The notes under the pieces were generated by a model that ran no database searches, had not been told where the DNA came from, and saw only the letters and a list, made by a program, of their open reading frames with translations. Position numbers and translations under genes: made by a program. A stretch of 64,000 nucleotides of DNA from Sphingomonas sp. HMP6 (GTDB lineage: Bacteria > Pseudomonadota > Alphaproteobacteria > Sphingomonadales > Sphingomonadaceae): positions 2,807,501 through 2,871,500 of the forward strand of contig NZ_AP022672.1 in NCBI RefSeq assembly GCF_013374095.1, read 5' to 3'. Position 1 is the stretch's first letter; each line of letters opens with the position of its first letter. Below, in pieces: positions 52,047 through 61,703 of this stretch.

Positions 52047-53410
52047 CTCTCTCCTTCGCGCGCGGCGGCAATTGCCGCGCGCACGCGCACCGGGGCGGTG
52101 CCGCCGAAGCTCGTCCGGCTCGCGACCGAGGCATCGACCGACAGCACGCCGTAAACCCGTTCGTCGATCCGCGCATCGATCGCCTGCAAATCGGCGAGCG
52201 GCACCGCATCGAGCGTGACGCCCAGCGCCTCGGCACGAGCGACTGCGCGCCCGGTGATGTGATGCGCCTCGCGGAACGGCACGCCTGCTTCGCGCACCAG
52301 CCAATCCGCGAGATCGGTCGCGGTGGCAAAGCCCGCCTCGGCCAGGCCCCGCATCCGATCGGTCCGGAAGGTCGCGCTTGCGACCATGCCCGTCATCGCG
52401 GCGACGCTCAGGCCAAGCAGGTCGTGCGCTTCGAACACCGGCGGCTTATCGTCCTGCATGTCCTTTGAATAAGCCAGTGGCAGCCCCTTCATCGTCACCA
52501 TCAGCGCGGTCATGCACCCAAGGATGCGCCCGGCATGCCCGCGCACCAGCTCGGCGGCATCGGGATTGCGCTTCTGCGGCATGATCGAGCTGCCGGTCGA
52601 CCATTGATCGCTCAACGCCACGAAGCCGAACGGCTGCGACGCCCACAGCACGAATTCCTCGGCGAGGCGGCTAAGGTGGAGCGAACATTGCGTCGCGCAG
52701 GTCAGATACTCGATCGCGAAGTCGCGGTCGGACACGCCATCGAGCGAATTGCGCGTCGGCCCGTCGAAACCAAGCGCCGCGGCGGTCATCTCCCGATCGA
52801 TCGGGAAACCTGTCCCGGCAAGCGCCGCCGAGCCGAGCGGGCACAAATTCATCCGCGCCCGCGCATCGGCAAAACGGCTGCGGTCGCGCAGCATCATCTC
52901 GTGATACGCCATCAGATGATGGCCGAGCGTCACCGGCTGCGCGCTTTGCAGATGCGTGAAGCCCGGCATCACGCTGTCGGCATGCTCTTCCGCGCGGGTC
53001 AGCAACGCTGCCTGGAAAGCGCCCAGCGCGGCATCGACCTCGTCGATGGCATCGCGCACCCACAATTTGAAATCGGTCGCGACCTGATCGTTGCGCGATC
53101 GTGCGGTATGCAGCCGCCCGGCGACCGGGCCGATCGCCTCGGCCAGCCGCGCTTCGGACTGCATATGAATGTCTTCGAGCGCCATGTCCTCGGCCACGCC
53201 ATACGCTGCATAGTGCGCGGCGACCGTCTCGAGTCCGGCCGAAATCGTCGCGGCATCCTCGGCCGAGACGATCCCGGTCGCGCCCAGCATCGCGACATGC
53301 GCCTTGGATCCGGCGATGTCCTGCCGCCACAGCCGCTTGTCGAACGGGATCGAGGCATTTATCGCACGCATTACCGCTGCCGGCCCTTCGGCGAAGCGGC
53401 CACCCCACAT
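52043..53410 (-). CDS. argH: Argininosuccinate lyase
   Basis: Encodes 455 residues starting [20 protein letters not shown]. Fumarase/lyase signature [20 protein letters not shown] and other conserved blocks ([36 protein letters not shown]). It splits argininosuccinate into arginine and fumarate. The start lies only 19 bp from the divergent thioredoxin-like gene; an in-frame ATG at 53481 exists but would overlap that gene. Confidence 0.96.
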   Translation of the reverse strand: MWGGRFAEGPAAVMRAINASIPFDKRLWRQDIAGSKAHVAMLGATGIVSAEDAATISAGLETVAAHYAAYGVAEDMALEDIHMQSEARLAEAIGPVAGRLHTARSRNDQVATDFKLWVRDAIDEVDAALGAFQAALLTRAEEHADSVMPGFTHLQSAQPVTLGHHLMAYHEMMLRDRSRFADARARMNLCPLGSAALAGTGFPIDREMTAAALGFDGPTRNSLDGVSDRDFAIEYLTCATQCSLHLSRLAEEFVLWASQPFGFVALSDQWSTGSSIMPQKRNPDAAELVRGHAGRILGCMTALMVTMKGLPLAYSKDMQDDKPPVFEAHDLLGLSVAAMTGMVASATFRTDRMRGLAEAGFATATDLADWLVREAGVPFREAHHITGRAVARAEALGVTLDAVPLADLQAIDARIDERVYGVLSVDASVASRTSFGGTAPVRVRAAIAAAREGER

Positions 53411-53429
53411 CGCATTGGATGCGCCCGTG

Positions 53430-53999
53430 ATGTCTTTCCGTTCGGTAATCGCTTTTGTCCTGCCGCTCGCCCTGGCCATGGGTCTTCTGGCCGGGTGCGA
53501 TAAGCAAGTCTCGTCGAACGAGCAAGCGGCGGTCCCCGCCCCGTCTGCGCCGGTCGCACCGTCTGGCCCGACCGAAGGCAAGATCGACCGCAGTCACAAA
53601 GGCGAAGCTGCGCCGAAATTGACCTTCGAAGGGCCAGACGGCAAGCCGACCAAGCTCGCCAACTTCGTGGGCAAGCCGGTGCTGGTCAATTTGTGGGCCA
53701 CATGGTGCGGCCCGTGCGTCAAGGAAATGCCGACGCTCGATGCCGCGGCGGCGACCATTCCTGTCGTCGCGATCAGCCAGGATAAGGATCGCCCGACGAT
53801 CACCGCCTTCTTCGCCAAGCAGAAACTGGCCCGACTCCAGCCCTATCTCGATAAGGACCTCGGCTTCAGCATCGCCTATAATGCCAGCCTGCCGATGAGC
53901 ATTCTGTTCGATTCGTCGGGGAAGGAAGTCTGGCGCTCGAGCGGTGGGATGGACTGGACCGGTGCCGCCGCCAAGTCGGCCCTCGCCGAAGCGAAGTGA
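53430..53999 (+). CDS. TlpA-family thioredoxin-like lipoprotein
   Basis: Encodes 189 residues. Lipoprotein signal ([20 protein letters not shown] then AGC), a Pro/Ser-rich linker, and a thioredoxin fold with [16 protein letters not shown] (CxxC) and cis-Pro [10 protein letters not shown]. It acts in the periplasm, probably as a disulfide reductase for cytochrome maturation or related targets. The stop overlaps the ATP-grasp start (GTGA). Confidence 0.88.
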   Translation: MSFRSVIAFVLPLALAMGLLAGCDKQVSSNEQAAVPAPSAPVAPSGPTEGKIDRSHKGEAAPKLTFEGPDGKPTKLANFVGKPVLVNLWATWCGPCVKEMPTLDAAAATIPVVAISQDKDRPTITAFFAKQKLARLQPYLDKDLGFSIAYNASLPMSILFDSSGKEVWRSSGGMDWTGAAAKSALAEAK

Positions 54000-54901
54000 C
54001 CGATCTTGCGATTCTGTACGAACACCCGGCCTGGTTCACGCCGCTGTTCGCATCCCTCGACCGGCGCGGCGTCGATTATGTCGCGCTGACGCCAGACGGA
54101 CATTTCGATCCGGCCGACATGACGCCCCCGGCGCGCGTGGTATTCAACCGCATTGCCATGTCGAGCTTCCTGCGCTCGGCCGAGCATCCGATCTTTCATG
54201 CTACTGCCATGCTCGATCATTGGCGGCGCGGTGGGGCGCGGATCGTCAACGGCGCGCACGTGCTGGCGATCGATTCGTCCAAGGCGCGGCAACTCTCGCT
54301 GATCGCATCGCTCGGCCTCGCCATCCCGGCGACACGCGTCGTGCACCGCGCCGAGGATGTCGTCGCGGCCGCCCAAGCGATCGGCTTCCCGCTGGTGGTG
54401 AAGGCCAATATCGGCGGATCGGGCGCGGGGATCGTCCGCGCCGATAACCTCTCCGAACTGCGCTATCTGGTCGATTCGGGTGAATTGCCGTCGAGCGTCG
54501 ATGGCGTGCTGCTGGTGCAGGATTATGTCCCCGCGCGCGGCGGCACGGTCACGCGGATCGAGACGCTCGACCGCACATTCCTCTATGCGCTCGATATTCA
54601 GGGTGGCGGTGCGTTCGATCTGTGCCCGGCGGATGCGTGCGTCGATGAAAGCGCGCCGATCCCGATGGTTGCGACCGACCCCGGCCCCGCGCTCCGCGAT
54701 GCCGCCGAAGCGATCGCGCGCGCCGTCGATCTGGATGTCGGCGGGATCGAGGTGATGATCGACGATCGCGACGGCATTCCGCGCTTCTATGACATCAATG
54801 CGCTCTCCAATTTCGTCGCAAAGCCAGTGGACGTGCTCGGCTACGACCCGCACGACGCCCTGGTCGACTATCTCATCGCCCGGATCGAGGAAGCAGGCTG
54901 A
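53996..54901 (+). CDS. ATP-grasp ligase, RimK-like
   Basis: Encodes 301 residues from a GTG overlapping the thioredoxin gene. ATP-grasp motifs: FPLVVKANIGGSGAGIVRA (ATP-binding lysine and Gly loop), VLLVQDYVPARGG, and the metal-binding VGGIEVMIDDRDG with FYDINALSNF near the C-terminus. The family joins a carboxylate to an amine with ATP, e.g. adding glutamate to small molecules or peptides. The substrate is unknown. It is coupled to the flavin oxidoreductase (TGATG). Confidence 0.82.
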   Translation: MTDLAILYEHPAWFTPLFASLDRRGVDYVALTPDGHFDPADMTPPARVVFNRIAMSSFLRSAEHPIFHATAMLDHWRRGGARIVNGAHVLAIDSSKARQLSLIASLGLAIPATRVVHRAEDVVAAAQAIGFPLVVKANIGGSGAGIVRADNLSELRYLVDSGELPSSVDGVLLVQDYVPARGGTVTRIETLDRTFLYALDIQGGGAFDLCPADACVDESAPIPMVATDPGPALRDAAEAIARAVDLDVGGIEVMIDDRDGIPRFYDINALSNFVAKPVDVLGYDPHDALVDYLIARIEEAG

Positions 54902-55917
54902 TGCGCTATGGGTTCTGGATGCCGGTGTTCGGCGGCTGGCTGCGCAATGTGCCCGATGAGGGGATGGAGGCGAGCTGGGACTATGCCAAGCGCCTGACGC
55001 AGCGGGCCGAGAAGATCGGCTATGACCTGACGCTAATCGCCGAGCTGAACCTCAACGATATAAAGGGAATAGAGCAGCCGACGCTCGACGCCTGGTCGAC
55101 CGCCGCCGCGCTTGCTGCGGTAACCGAGACGATCGAGCTGATGGTCGCGGTGCGCCCCAATTTTCACCACCCGGCGTTGTTCGCGAAGGCGGCGGCGAAT
55201 ATCGACCGGATCGCGAACGGGCGGCTCGCGCTCAACGTCGTCTCGTCCTGGTGGGCCGATGAGGCCAAGCAATATGGCCTGCAATTCGATCAGCATGACG
55301 ATCGCTATGCCCGGACCGAGGAATGGTTGCAGGTCGTCGATGGGTTGTGGACCGAAGAGCGGTTCGATTTCACCGGTGATTTCTACCGGACCGAAGGCGC
55401 GATCTGCGCCCCCAAACCGGCGCGCAAGCCGGTCGTCTATGCCGGCGGCGAAAGCGAAAAGGCCAAGGCGATGATTGCCGCGCGCTGCGACGCTTACGTC
55501 ATGCACGGCGATCCAGTCGAAGCGGTCGCGCCCAAGATCGCCGACATGGCCGCGCGCCGCGAAGCCGCGGGTGGGGCGCCGATGCACTACGGCATGGCCG
55601 CCTATGCCATCGTGCGTGACAGCGAGGCCGAGGCGCAGCGCGAGTTGGCGCGGATCACCAGCGTGACCGAATTACCGGCTGGCTATGCCAATTTCGACCA
55701 ATGGCTGTCGGGTACGCAATTGGAACGCGAGATGAAGATCGCGGAATATTCGGTCTCCAACCGTGGCCTCCGCCCTAATCTGGTCGGCACGCCCGAACAG
55801 CTACGCGAGCGCATCGCCGAATATGAAGCGGCCGGGCTCGACCTGTTGCTGCTGCAGATGAGCCCGCAGGAAGAGGAAATGGAACGCTTTGCAGCCCAGG
55901 TGATCGGCACGGTCTAA
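54901..55917 (+). CDS. LLM-class flavin-dependent oxidoreductase (SsuD/SfnG-like)
   Basis: Encodes 338 residues. TIM-barrel luciferase-like features: RYGFWMPVFGGWLRNVPDEG, AKRLTQRAEKIGYDL, IELMVAVRPNFHHPALFAKA and NVVSSWWADEAKQYG, close to alkanesulfonate/dimethylsulfone monooxygenases. Uses reduced FMN and O2. The start overlaps the ATP-grasp stop by one base, so the two enzymes likely work in one pathway. Substrate not assigned. Confidence 0.85.
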   Translation: MRYGFWMPVFGGWLRNVPDEGMEASWDYAKRLTQRAEKIGYDLTLIAELNLNDIKGIEQPTLDAWSTAAALAAVTETIELMVAVRPNFHHPALFAKAAANIDRIANGRLALNVVSSWWADEAKQYGLQFDQHDDRYARTEEWLQVVDGLWTEERFDFTGDFYRTEGAICAPKPARKPVVYAGGESEKAKAMIAARCDAYVMHGDPVEAVAPKIADMAARREAAGGAPMHYGMAAYAIVRDSEAEAQRELARITSVTELPAGYANFDQWLSGTQLEREMKIAEYSVSNRGLRPNLVGTPEQLRERIAEYEAAGLDLLLLQMSPQEEEMERFAAQVIGTV

Positions 55918-55940
55918 GGATTGAGCGTCCGACACCCCAT

Positions 55941-56023
55941 CCCGTTCGCCCTGAGCTTGTCGAAGGGCTGCGTGCCACACGGTTTGTTGCACGCTGGGCT
56001 TCGACAGGCTCAGCCCGAACGGG
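55941..56023. repeat. Palindromic repeat, family A (copy 4)
   Basis: Left arm CCCGTTCGCCCTGAGCTTGT at 55941-55960 and right arm GCTTCGACAGGCTCAGCCCG to CGGG at 56023 form an imperfect inverted repeat. It lies in the gap between the convergent LLM oxidoreductase and ydbL genes, where it may act as a shared 3'-end element. Confidence 0.82.
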
Positions 56024-56055
56024 ATTGGAATATACGCGTGGCGGGCCTGCGCCCC

Positions 56056-56433
56056 TCAAATGCAGCTTGCGATCCGTTCCGGCGGTGCGCTGGTCCGCGT
56101 CTTCCACGTCCCGTCGGGTGCCTTGTATTTCTCCCCCGGCACGGTCCGCGCAATCAGGTTGCAGCCGCTGGTGACGGCGAACTGATCGACCGTAGACCCG
56201 GATTGCGCGCTTTGCTGGGTGTAAGCGGCCTTGCGCTGAATGTTGATGTTGTTGATCATCGCGCGCAATTCCGCGGTCCCTGTGCCGACGACGCCGAGAT
56301 AGCCGTCGGGCTGCTCGCCGATCTGCCCTGCGGTGCGCGCCGCCTGATAGGCCGGGTCGCGCTGCGCCAGCGCCGCAGTCGATGCGCCGAGCAGCGCGAG
56401 CGCGGCGATTAAGATCTTGAACATGCGTGTCAT
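56056..56433 (-). CDS. ydbL: YdbL-family (DUF1318) periplasmic protein
   Basis: Encodes about 125 residues with a signal peptide (MTRMFKILIAALALLGASTA). The mature part RDPAYQAARTAGQIGEQPDG YLGVV (given in two parts) and INIQRKAAYTQQSAQSG, ending CI, matches DUF1318/YdbL. YdbL is a probable chaperone for YnbE in the YdbH-YnbE lipid-transport system. Its ATG overlaps the ynbE stop (ATGA). Confidence 0.88.
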   Translation of the reverse strand: MTRMFKILIAALALLGASTAALAQRDPAYQAARTAGQIGEQPDGYLGVVGTGTAELRAMINNINIQRKAAYTQQSAQSGSTVDQFAVTSGCNLIARTVPGEKYKAPDGTWKTRTSAPPERIASCI

Positions 56434-56615
56434 CAGAAAATCCCTGGTTGAGCTTGAATCAAACTCTTCGCCTGGCCGTCGAGCCGATAGACCACTTCCT
56501 GTGAGACCTTGATGTTGAGGTTGATGACGATCGGCTTGTCGGGTGCCGACACGGTGACGCACGCGCCCGTCATGCCCAGCGTTGCCAATACGGCCAGCTT
56601 CGTCAGTCTTTTCAT
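56433..56615 (-). CDS. ynbE: YnbE-family outer-membrane lipoprotein
   Basis: Encodes 60 residues. Lipoprotein signal MKRLTKLAVLATLGMTGAC, then PDKPIVINLNIKVSQEVVYR, the conserved YnbE strand. The tail ends QAQPGIF. YnbE is thought to link the YdbH bridge to the outer membrane. ATG 56615 gives the family length (60-61); a longer in-frame start (ATG 56681) overlaps ydbH. Confidence 0.88.
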   Translation of the reverse strand: MKRLTKLAVLATLGMTGACVTVSAPDKPIVINLNIKVSQEVVYRLDGQAKSLIQAQPGIF

Positions 56616-56677
56616 CACGGTCTTGGTCGGTCGATCCGTCGCCCCCGTCAATGCACTTTGCATCGATGCACTTTGCG

Positions 56678-59600
56678 TCATGGCAGCTTTCTGCTTTCGG
56701 ATGGCTGAATGGAGACGGGCGGCGTGAGCGGAGGCGCTGGCGGCGGCACAGGCGATGCCGGAGCGCGTTTGTTCTGCTCCTCAAGTAGCGTCGGCAGGTT
56801 GCGTTCGATCAGTCGTTTCGGATCATAGAAGCTCTGCGCCGAATCGATCAATTGGCGGAATGGTGCCTCAATCCGCAAGTTGAACACGATCGGCAATTTC
56901 TGTAGCCGGTCGAACAGGAGATTGCGCTTCGCCCCCGCGCCTTGCGCGATGCCCGCAAAGCGCACTTCGGTGATGATCTCGCCCGCCAGCGGCCCGTTCA
57001 TCACCACGTCGAGGTCGCGATAGCGCAGCGATTTCAGCGCCTGAAACGCGAAATTGCCCCAGAAACCGACGTCCTCCTGCGTCACCTCGCCGACATAGGC
57101 GATCGTCCCACCGCCGGGTCGCACCACCAGATGTCCGCCATCGACTCGGCCACCCGTGGCATCGAACACCATCGGCAGTGTCCCGTCGAACACGCCGGTT
57201 GCGTCGAGGTTCTTGAAGTCGAATTGCTGGAGGAACTGCGCTGCCTCGACGCCTGTGACGCGGAAAGTCATGCGGCGCTCCCGCGCCTCGCCGAAATCGA
57301 GCACGGTCGGCTCCAACGTCAGTGTGCCGCCCGCAAACGGCCAGCGCCCTTCCTCCACCGCGATGCGGGTGTTCGGCAGCAGATGGTAGCGCACCGTCCC
57401 GTCCGTGACCGGAACGCCCGGGTTGATCGTCTTGATCGTGAGCGTCTGCCCCGGCGCGGTTTCGAGCGCGAGCAGATCGGTGAAGCGGATCTCCCCCGCG
57501 ATCCCGGTTGCCGGGCCGAAGCCAGCCGCAAGATCGGTGCCGGGCGTGCGGAACACGCCGTCGCTGGTCACCCCTTGCGGAGTCCAGCGAATATGGCCTG
57601 CGCCATTCACCGACCCGGCGACCTGTGCGATGACGCCGAACGTCAGCCGCGTTAGCTGGTCGGGCTGGAAGCGCTCATCGAAGGTAATGCCGGGCACGGT
57701 CAGGTCGGCGTGGCCGGTGCCTGCGCCAAGGTCATGCGCGATCGTCACGTCGGCGACCTTCACCGCGTGGGTCGGCTCGAACAGCGTGCCGGTCGCGGCG
57801 ATGCGATTATTCACCAACGTCAGGGTCACGGCACGCGCGGCCAGCGGATTGAAGCGCGGCGCGGTCGCGGAGTCGGCCACCGTCAGCGCACCGTCGAGCG
57901 CGAGCCTGCCTGCCGCGAAGCGCCACGCGCCATCGGCTTCGGACAGCAACAGCGGCACGTTTCCGATCTGCCCACTTGCACTCGCAAAACGCCCTGACAG
58001 TCCGTCGCTGCCGAAGCTGCCGCCGAGCGTCGCCACATCGAGCCGCGTAAGCCGCTCGGTGGTGCCAAGCTGGACGTGTACTCCAGTTACGGCGAATTGG
58101 CGGTCGCCCAGCCGCCACTCGGCGCGCCTCGTGACGAGCTCGACCGGCGCACTGCCGAGCGTGCCGCCGAGTCGCACCGGGCCGATCCTTCCACCGCCGC
58201 GCATCGTGCCGCGATCCAGCCGGACGAGACCGCCATCTATCGGGCACAGCGTTACCGCCGATCGCCGCAGATCCAAACCGGCTGTCTGCAGGCGCTCGAA
58301 CGCCAGCGGCGCACAGGCGGCATTGACCACCAATTGGGTTTTGCCATCCCAGCTTGCCGCGATCGGCATGCTCAGTGCGTCGATCCGGCCATCGCCCAGC
58401 GCACCCGACAGGGCGACGCGAGTCTTGATCCGTGTGGCGCCACTGGGGCTCGCGCTGAAATCGATCGGCGCCAGCGTGAGCCGCGAGCTTCCCGCAACGT
58501 AGGGCGCGACCATCGCGCGCCCGATCAGCGCCGCGCCCGGTGTCGCCTGCGTTAGCTGAACGCGCGCATCGGGCAGCCCGCCGCCGGCGATCTGCGCCGC
58601 GCTGTCGATCCATACCGCCCCATCTGGCCAGCGAAAGCGGATACCGCGACCGCCCGAGATCATCGCGCGCGCGCCGGACGAGGACGCGAGCGCGAGGCGC
58701 GACACGCTCACCTCACCGCGCGCACCCGCGATGATGGTCGAAAGCTGGGCATCCAGATCGACCGACCGGGCAGCGGCCTGCGTTGCGGCGACGATCTTCG
58801 CGGCAAGCGGTGCGATCGGTGTTCCCGCCCCGATCGAGCGGTACGGAGCGAGTCCGACAAGCACGCGCTGCGGCACGACGACGCGGCGCGCGCGCGCGGT
58901 CCCGTCGAAGGCGAGCCCGCTTGCATAGCGATATTTGCCGGTCAGCGCGGTGCTGATGCCGCTGGTGCCCGCCGCCGCAAACGCACCCGATTGCAGGTCG
59001 ACCGTGCCCGACACATCCTGTGTCGATCCGACAAAGGTGACCGGCCCGGCGATGCCGCGCGCACGCGCGACGGCGCTGTCGACCGCCGCGATCGCGAGCC
59101 GCGCGGAGCCCTTCCAATGGTCCAGCCCGGTGTTCAGCGCGACCGACATATCGGCACGAGCATTGGCGACCTTCACGCCCTCACAGGTCGCCTGCGCCAG
59201 CGACAGCGGGCCGACCAGGCTCGGGCGCGCCTGCACGATCCGAACGGTCAGCGCGGCGGCGGCGGACTGGATTTGGCACCCGCCAAGATCCAGTCGTGCC
59301 GCGCGTGCGTTGAGGATACCCGCAAACCCGTCGTCGAGCCGCCCGGCACCTTTCACTTGCACCGCTATGGGGCCGTACGGCGTCGCCAGTGCGACCCGCG
59401 CGTCGCCGATCTCCGCATGCACCGCGGGCATGGCGAAGGGCTTGTCCGACGACGCGGGAAGCAAGCGATCGATCGCGCCGAACGACACCTTCCCATCGGC
59501 CAGCCGCGCGCGGAGCTCCACCTTGCCGACGCGGATTGCGGTGACCGACGCGCCTGAAACCCACAGGCTGGTATCGACTTCGACCCAATCGGCGAGCAGG

Positions 59601-59875
59601 TCGGGCCGGGCCGGATCACCGATCCTGACGTTGGTCAGCCGCTGCGTACGCAGCCCGATTTGCGCGATCTCATAGCGGGCCGCCACGCCGCGGGCGCGAA
59701 GTGCTTGATCGACAAAATGCGTCGCCAGCGGTTTGCGCAGCAGCACCAGCGCGCCGACCATGGCGAAAATCACCAGCGCCACGAAGCCGAGGACCCAGCG
59801 CCAACGCGCACGGCGCCGCGGTTCGCCCGCTTCCGCCGCTGCCGCCTCGCCGTCCGTCACGCACGCTCCCGTCAT
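56678..59875 (-). CDS. ydbH: YdbH-family AsmA-like intermembrane phospholipid transport protein
   Basis: Encodes 1065 residues. A cytoplasmic N-terminus, one membrane helix (WVLGFVALVIFAMVGALVLL) and a long beta-rich periplasmic part ending with the Dicarboxylate-transport/YdbH C-terminal region (RDLDVVMNGPLAGEIITEVR). With TamB and YhdP, YdbH bridges the inner and outer membranes to move phospholipids. It stands first in the ydbH-ynbE-ydbL unit, which supports the call. Confidence 0.9.
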   Translation of the reverse strand: MTGACVTDGEAAAAEAGEPRRRARWRWVLGFVALVIFAMVGALVLLRKPLATHFVDQALRARGVAARYEIAQIGLRTQRLTNVRIGDPARPDLLADWVEVDTSLWVSGASVTAIRVGKVELRARLADGKVSFGAIDRLLPASSDKPFAMPAVHAEIGDARVALATPYGPIAVQVKGAGRLDDGFAGILNARAARLDLGGCQIQSAAAALTVRIVQARPSLVGPLSLAQATCEGVKVANARADMSVALNTGLDHWKGSARLAIAAVDSAVARARGIAGPVTFVGSTQDVSGTVDLQSGAFAAAGTSGISTALTGKYRYASGLAFDGTARARRVVVPQRVLVGLAPYRSIGAGTPIAPLAAKIVAATQAAARSVDLDAQLSTIIAGARGEVSVSRLALASSSGARAMISGGRGIRFRWPDGAVWIDSAAQIAGGGLPDARVQLTQATPGAALIGRAMVAPYVAGSSRLTLAPIDFSASPSGATRIKTRVALSGALGDGRIDALSMPIAASWDGKTQLVVNAACAPLAFERLQTAGLDLRRSAVTLCPIDGGLVRLDRGTMRGGGRIGPVRLGGTLGSAPVELVTRRAEWRLGDRQFAVTGVHVQLGTTERLTRLDVATLGGSFGSDGLSGRFASASGQIGNVPLLLSEADGAWRFAAGRLALDGALTVADSATAPRFNPLAARAVTLTLVNNRIAATGTLFEPTHAVKVADVTIAHDLGAGTGHADLTVPGITFDERFQPDQLTRLTFGVIAQVAGSVNGAGHIRWTPQGVTSDGVFRTPGTDLAAGFGPATGIAGEIRFTDLLALETAPGQTLTIKTINPGVPVTDGTVRYHLLPNTRIAVEEGRWPFAGGTLTLEPTVLDFGEARERRMTFRVTGVEAAQFLQQFDFKNLDATGVFDGTLPMVFDATGGRVDGGHLVVRPGGGTIAYVGEVTQEDVGFWGNFAFQALKSLRYRDLDVVMNGPLAGEIITEVRFAGIAQGAGAKRNLLFDRLQKLPIVFNLRIEAPFRQLIDSAQSFYDPKRLIERNLPTLLEEQNKRAPASPVPPPAPPLTPPVSIQPSESRKLP

Positions 59876-59958
59876 CCTGGTCGATGCCGACCATGCCCGT
59901 ATTTGTCGGCATCAACCAGAGACGCGCAAGATCGTTGCGTGGCGGGCGTCTTTTGGCG

Positions 59959-60837
59959 TCAGGCGTCGGTGGGTGGCGGGGCGAGCTTGTCCTGCGTCTT
60001 GGTGTCGAAATCGCTCGCATCGTGGCGTTCGTGGAGCTGGCTGGCGGGATCGCCCATCACCCGGTTGACCATCCGCCCGCGCTGCACTGCCGGGCGCGCG
60101 CCGATCGCGTCGGTCCAGCGCGAGACGTTTGTATAGTCCTGTACCTGGAGAAATTCGCCCGCGTCATAGACCAGGCCCTTCACCAGCGCGCCGTACCACG
60201 GCCAAATCGCCATGTCGGCGATCGAATAGGCGTCGCCGCCGACATATTCGCTCTCGCCCAAGCGCCGGTCGAGCACGTCGAGCTGGCGCTTCACTTCCAT
60301 CGCGAAGCGGTCGATCGCATATTCGATCTTCACCGGCGCATAAGCGTAGAAATGCCCGAACCCGCCGCCCAGCATCGGGCCAGCGCCCATCTGCCAGAAC
60401 AGCCACGACAGCACTTCGGCGCGCTTGGCCGGATCGGTCGGCACGAACGCGCCGAACTTCTCGGCGAGGTACAGCAGGATCGAACCCGATTCGAACACGC
60501 GCACCGGTGACGCGCCGCTATGATCGACCAGCGCGGGAATCTTCGAATTAGGGTTGGCCGCGACGAAGCCACTGCCGAACTGGTCGCCCTCCATGATCTT
60601 GATCAGCCAGGCGTCATATTCCGCGCCCACATGTCCGGCGGCGAGCAATTCCTCGAGCATCACCGTGACCTTCACGCCATTGGGCGTGGCCAGCGAATAG
60701 AGCTGCAGCGGATGCTTGCCGACCGGCAGATCCTTGTCATGCGTCGCTCCGGCAATGGGTCGGTTGATGTTGGCGAAGCGGCCACCATTATCCTTGTTCC
60801 AGCTCCAGACTGTGGGGGGGGTATAGGAATCGGTCAT
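59959..60837 (-). CDS. yghU: Glutathione S-transferase-like disulfide-bond reductase YghU
   Basis: Encodes 292 residues. Very close to the YghU pattern: WSWNKDNGGRFANINRPIAG, LPVGKHPLQLYSLATPNGVK, VFESGSILLYLAEKFGAF and LHERHDASDFDTKTQDKL. It reduces disulfides with glutathione in the cytoplasm. The start was set at MTDSYTPPTVW, matching the family; the longer open frame has no family content. Confidence 0.94.
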   Translation of the reverse strand: MTDSYTPPTVWSWNKDNGGRFANINRPIAGATHDKDLPVGKHPLQLYSLATPNGVKVTVMLEELLAAGHVGAEYDAWLIKIMEGDQFGSGFVAANPNSKIPALVDHSGASPVRVFESGSILLYLAEKFGAFVPTDPAKRAEVLSWLFWQMGAGPMLGGGFGHFYAYAPVKIEYAIDRFAMEVKRQLDVLDRRLGESEYVGGDAYSIADMAIWPWYGALVKGLVYDAGEFLQVQDYTNVSRWTDAIGARPAVQRGRMVNRVMGDPASQLHERHDASDFDTKTQDKLAPPPTDA

Positions 60838-60914
60838 CCAGGCTCTCCGGTGTGGCGCGTCTGGCGCGGAGATGGCGAGCCCGTCGGATACGCGCAAGGG
60901 CCGCAGATCGCCGA

Positions 60915-61325
60915 CTAACCTAGCAACGGCTCGCCGGGATAGGGCTTGCGGTGGAGGCGCTGTGCCAGCCAGCCGCCGATCAGCGGCAGCACGACAGCGC
61001 CGATCTGCATCGACAGCGGATGCGGCAGGACAAACTGATTCATCAGCCCCGCCGCGAGAAAGACCGTTGCAACGATCCAGCCGCCGGGCCGCCAATCAGC
61101 GATCCGCAAGGCTAACCACGCTCCGGCAAGCGGTGCGATCAGCCAACCACCGGCGATGATCATTTTCGCCGCAATCGGCATTCCGGCGATGTAATCAGCC
61201 AACATGCCCGGATCGGCAGAATTGACGTTGTCGATCGGGAACAGCCAACTGCCGATCCAATCACTGGTCGCCACTAGCAAAAATGCGACTGCGATACCGA
61301 CAACCACGGCAACAAACTTTTTCAT
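60915..61325 (-). CDS. Small integral membrane protein of unknown function
   Basis: Encodes 136 residues with about four hydrophobic segments (FVAVVVGIAVAFLLVATSDW, MIIAGGWLIAPLAGAWLALR, WIVATVFLAAGLMNQFVL, MQIGAVVLPLIGGWLAQ). No named domain recognised. It is on the same strand as yghU, 77 bp upstream of it. Confidence 0.7.
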   Translation of the reverse strand: MKKFVAVVVGIAVAFLLVATSDWIGSWLFPIDNVNSADPGMLADYIAGMPIAAKMIIAGGWLIAPLAGAWLALRIADWRPGGWIVATVFLAAGLMNQFVLPHPLSMQIGAVVLPLIGGWLAQRLHRKPYPGEPLLG

Positions 61326-61375
61326 GACGTTCCCCCGCTCGGGGGCAGTCTAGCACGATGCTACGACGGAGAAAA

Positions 61376-61609
61376 TCAACCGCGCGGGCGCGCCACGGTG
61401 TGGGCCTGCGCCATGCGCGTGCCGGTCGCCCGGCACGATGCGGCCACGACCGGATAATCGATGTCGCTGTTGCGCGCGAGGGCGGCGGGCATCGCTTGAT
61501 GGCACGCCCGTATCGACTGGTACTGCGCAGGCTCGAGTCGGGTCTGTTGACACGCGGTGTTGCCGTCACCGCACCCCATGATCGCCATAACGTAGAAAAG
61601 CGGTTCCAT
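61376..61609 (-). CDS. Small Cys-containing protein of unknown function
   Basis: Encodes 77 residues starting MEPLFYVMAIMGCGDGNTAC, preceded by a GAGG ribosome site. Cys residues occur in GCGDGNTACQQ, IRACHQAM and AASCRATG, spacing that suggests a disulfide-bonded fold. Not seen as part of a larger gene. Plausible short gene; function unknown. Confidence 0.6.
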   Translation of the reverse strand: MEPLFYVMAIMGCGDGNTACQQTRLEPAQYQSIRACHQAMPAALARNSDIDYPVVAASCRATGTRMAQAHTVARPRG

Positions 61610-61703
61610 ACCCTCGTCCCTTCGCGTGTAAAAACGATGGGCCGAGGCGGTTGTTCCACGAAGCGCTTTCAGGGGCGCTTGACTGTGCCTACATGGGGGC
61701 CAG

